Shown: positions 60,691 through 61,659 of the stretch, one piece after another
Layout of the letters: every line of letters starts with the position of its first letter
Position numbering within the stretch: position 1 is the stretch's first letter
Position numbers and translations under genes: made by a program
Notes under the pieces: generated by a model
Seen by the model: only the letters and a program-made list of their open reading frames with translations
Databases searched by the model: none
What the model was told of the DNA's origin: nothing
DNA from: RYN-428 sp035551995
Lineage (GTDB): Bacteria > Planctomycetota > Phycisphaerae > Tepidisphaerales > Tepidisphaeraceae
Direction: 5' to 3'
Assembly: GCA_035551995.1 (NCBI GenBank)
Contig: DASZME010000021.1
Coordinates: 1 to 61,659 of the forward strand
Length of the DNA stretch: 61,659 bases

Positions 60691-60760
60691 GGGGCCATGG
60701 TCTAACGGGATGACGGCTGAATCGCATTCAGCAAATCGGGGTTCGATTCCCCGTGGCTCC
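60691..60760 (+). tRNA. tRNA-Ala (anticodon CGC)
   Basis: A 70-base cloverleaf. Acceptor GGGGCCA/TGGCTCC includes the G3-U70 pair that identifies alanine tRNAs. D arm GTCT/TGAC with loop AACGGGA; anticodon stem GCTGA/TCAGC with loop ATCGCAT (anticodon CGC, reading GCG); variable loop AAAT; T arm CGGGG-TTCGATT-CCCCG. CCA is not encoded. A promoter and a terminator flank it. An integrase-like frame 130 bases downstream suggests that the tRNA 3' end served as an attachment site. Confidence 0.97.
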
Positions 60761-60779
60761 ATATCAGTTGAACGAAAGA

Positions 60780-60801
60780 CCCCGGAATTTCCGGGGTTTT
60801 T
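60780..60801 (+). terminator. Terminator after tRNA-Ala
   Basis: CCCCGG-AATTT-CCGGGG followed by TTTTTG, 20 bases after the tRNA. Confidence 0.85.
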
Positions 60802-60890
60802 GCTTTCAGGTTACGCTTGCCTTCTTTTGTTGTTATCCGATTCTCTATCCGATCTTGAATTTTTATCCGATTTTGCGTAGTTTTTGAGCC

Positions 60891-61426
60891 ATGAAGAAGA
60901 TGCTGGCCTTTGATCGGAATGCTCAGCAGTTTCGATGCGACGTTGGACAGCCTGCCAAGCGGTTTTACCTAGGGGGTGATGCCGCTGCTGCGCAAGCTCG
61001 CAAGAGCAAACTGGTGGTCCTCTGGGGCCTGCACAAAGCTAGTGGCGGGGAGAAGTGGACTGATGAGCTTTTGACGCAAGCTGAGGCGGTCCGCAAAGGC
61101 GAAGCGCCAAAGGTCAGGCAGAGGGATGGGGAGCCGGACGAGAAATACTACGATAGGGCAGGGGCAGTGGCAAGGGCTGTGGGGCCAATCCAAGCCACCG
61201 CCACCATTGATGACTACTGGAAAGCTACCACCGAATTGCTCACTGAGCGAATTGCCCAACTTGAGGCACTCGTGAGAGATCAACTTGGGGTGGGCGCTGT
61301 GGTGGGGCCGTCCATCACCATCCATACTGCGTTGGATGAATGGAGCAAATACAGATATGCCACCGAGCTTGACCCCAACACAGGCAAAGAAACCGAACAC
61401 GCCAGGACAGAGAAGAACGTAACACT
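60891..61426 (+). pseudogene. Integrase-like protein, N-terminal fragment
   Basis: About 178 codons of a frame that starts MKKMLAFDRNAQQFRCDVG and has RFYLGGDAAAAQARKSKLV, like the arm-binding N-terminus of planctomycete tyrosine recombinases. TIHTALDEWSKYRYATELD near residue 145 resembles the start of their core-binding domain. The frame then runs into the antisense of an IS66 transposase end and stops at 61484 without the catalytic R..HxxR..Y region. I read this as an integrase truncated by the IS. The family call is moderate because only the weakly conserved part is left. Codon use (fewer GC-ending codons, many short Gly/Ala codons such as GGG and GCT) differs from upstream genes. Confidence 0.55.
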
Positions 61427-61659
61427 TCACCCGTTTGCAGAGTTCCCCGCCGGCAATGGCGGGAGGGAGCCTGTTTGCAGGTAGGTGCGCAGTGCCTCGG
61501 CGATGGTGGCGGTCGCGTCTCCAGGCCGCGTAATTTCAGCGTCCGGTAGACGCTCATCAAAATCGCCTGCGTCGCGGCCCCTTGCTCGCTGCGATTGCAC
61601 AAACTGTTTTTGCGGATGATCACCGCCGGTCGGATCATCCGCTCGGCGTGGTTGTTGTC
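61427..61659 (-). mobile_element. tnpC: IS66-family transposase, C-terminal part, frameshifted and cut by the window edge
   Basis: Read leftwards from the edge: DNNHAERMIRPAVIIRKNSL, then RSEQGAATQAILMSVYRTLK and LRGL, the conserved end of IS66 TnpC. After GGCCTG the expected DATATIAEALRTYLQTGSLP and PLPAGNSANG continue in another frame, up to TGA at 61429-61427. The shift is explained by an extra GA in GGAGAC (expected GGAC), about 61525. So this copy is probably inactive. The left IS end must lie at or left of 61427, but no clear terminal repeat was found there. Confidence 0.85.

Overview
The window looks like the chromosome of a planctomycete, probably class Phycisphaerae near Tepidisphaerales. 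Evidence: GC-rich DNA, two PSCyt2/PSD1 (DUF1549/DUF1553) proteins, a DUF1080/PVC-dehydrogenase/cytochrome c fusion, and three giant secreted proteins whose N-termini carry the planctomycete LEPR-XLL-type motif (LENRLLLS, LEERRLLSA, LEDRRLLSA). The taxonomic call is inferred from gene families, because the window has no rRNA.

Layout. 0.3-3 kb: a Calx-beta repeat secreted protein. 3.2-5.3 kb: a GNAT acetyltransferase coupled to a DAHP synthase (aroF) read leftwards, preceded by an apparent transcription attenuator with a short leader peptide rich in Phe, Tyr and Trp. 5.4-18.4 kb: three very large cell-surface proteins, two of them paralogues. 18.8-22.8 kb: an amidase and a PSCyt2/PSD1 protein with a golvesin-like insertion. 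22.9-26.4 kb: five lipoproteins in two divergent groups, including two LpoB-like proteins, a COG3014-like protein and a YcfL-like protein, suggesting an envelope/peptidoglycan-synthase function. 26.5-34.5 kb: a second PSCyt2/PSD1 protein, a toxin-antitoxin pair with a frameshifted MazF/PemK-like toxin, and a 1638-residue DUF1080/dehydrogenase/cytochrome c protein. 34.8-43.2 kb: a small secreted protein, a BNR propeller, an atypical enolase, pcm, recG-panC and a TPR lipoprotein.

43.5-54.5 kb: an aerobic respiration cluster: cupredoxin, coxB, coxA, ctaA, ctaB, cupredoxin lipoprotein, coxC, coxD and an ABC ATPase. CoxA has the YSHPxVY signature of type A2 haem-copper oxidases. CoxA, CoxB and CoxC all carry extra soluble segments not found in textbook subunits. 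REP-like palindromes and other inverted repeats lie in the gaps of this cluster.

54.5-61.7 kb: a secreted protein of unknown function, a double right-handed beta-helix (pectate-lyase-like) protein, a 53-residue membrane protein, an ArsR-family regulator, tRNA-Ala(CGC) with promoter and terminator, a truncated integrase-like frame, and the frameshifted 3' end of an IS66 transposase running off the window. This right edge looks like the border of an integrated element.

The strongest candidate for something undescribed is the aroF attenuator: leader peptide, terminator and a 9-bp antiterminator pairing that includes the leader stop codon are all visible.
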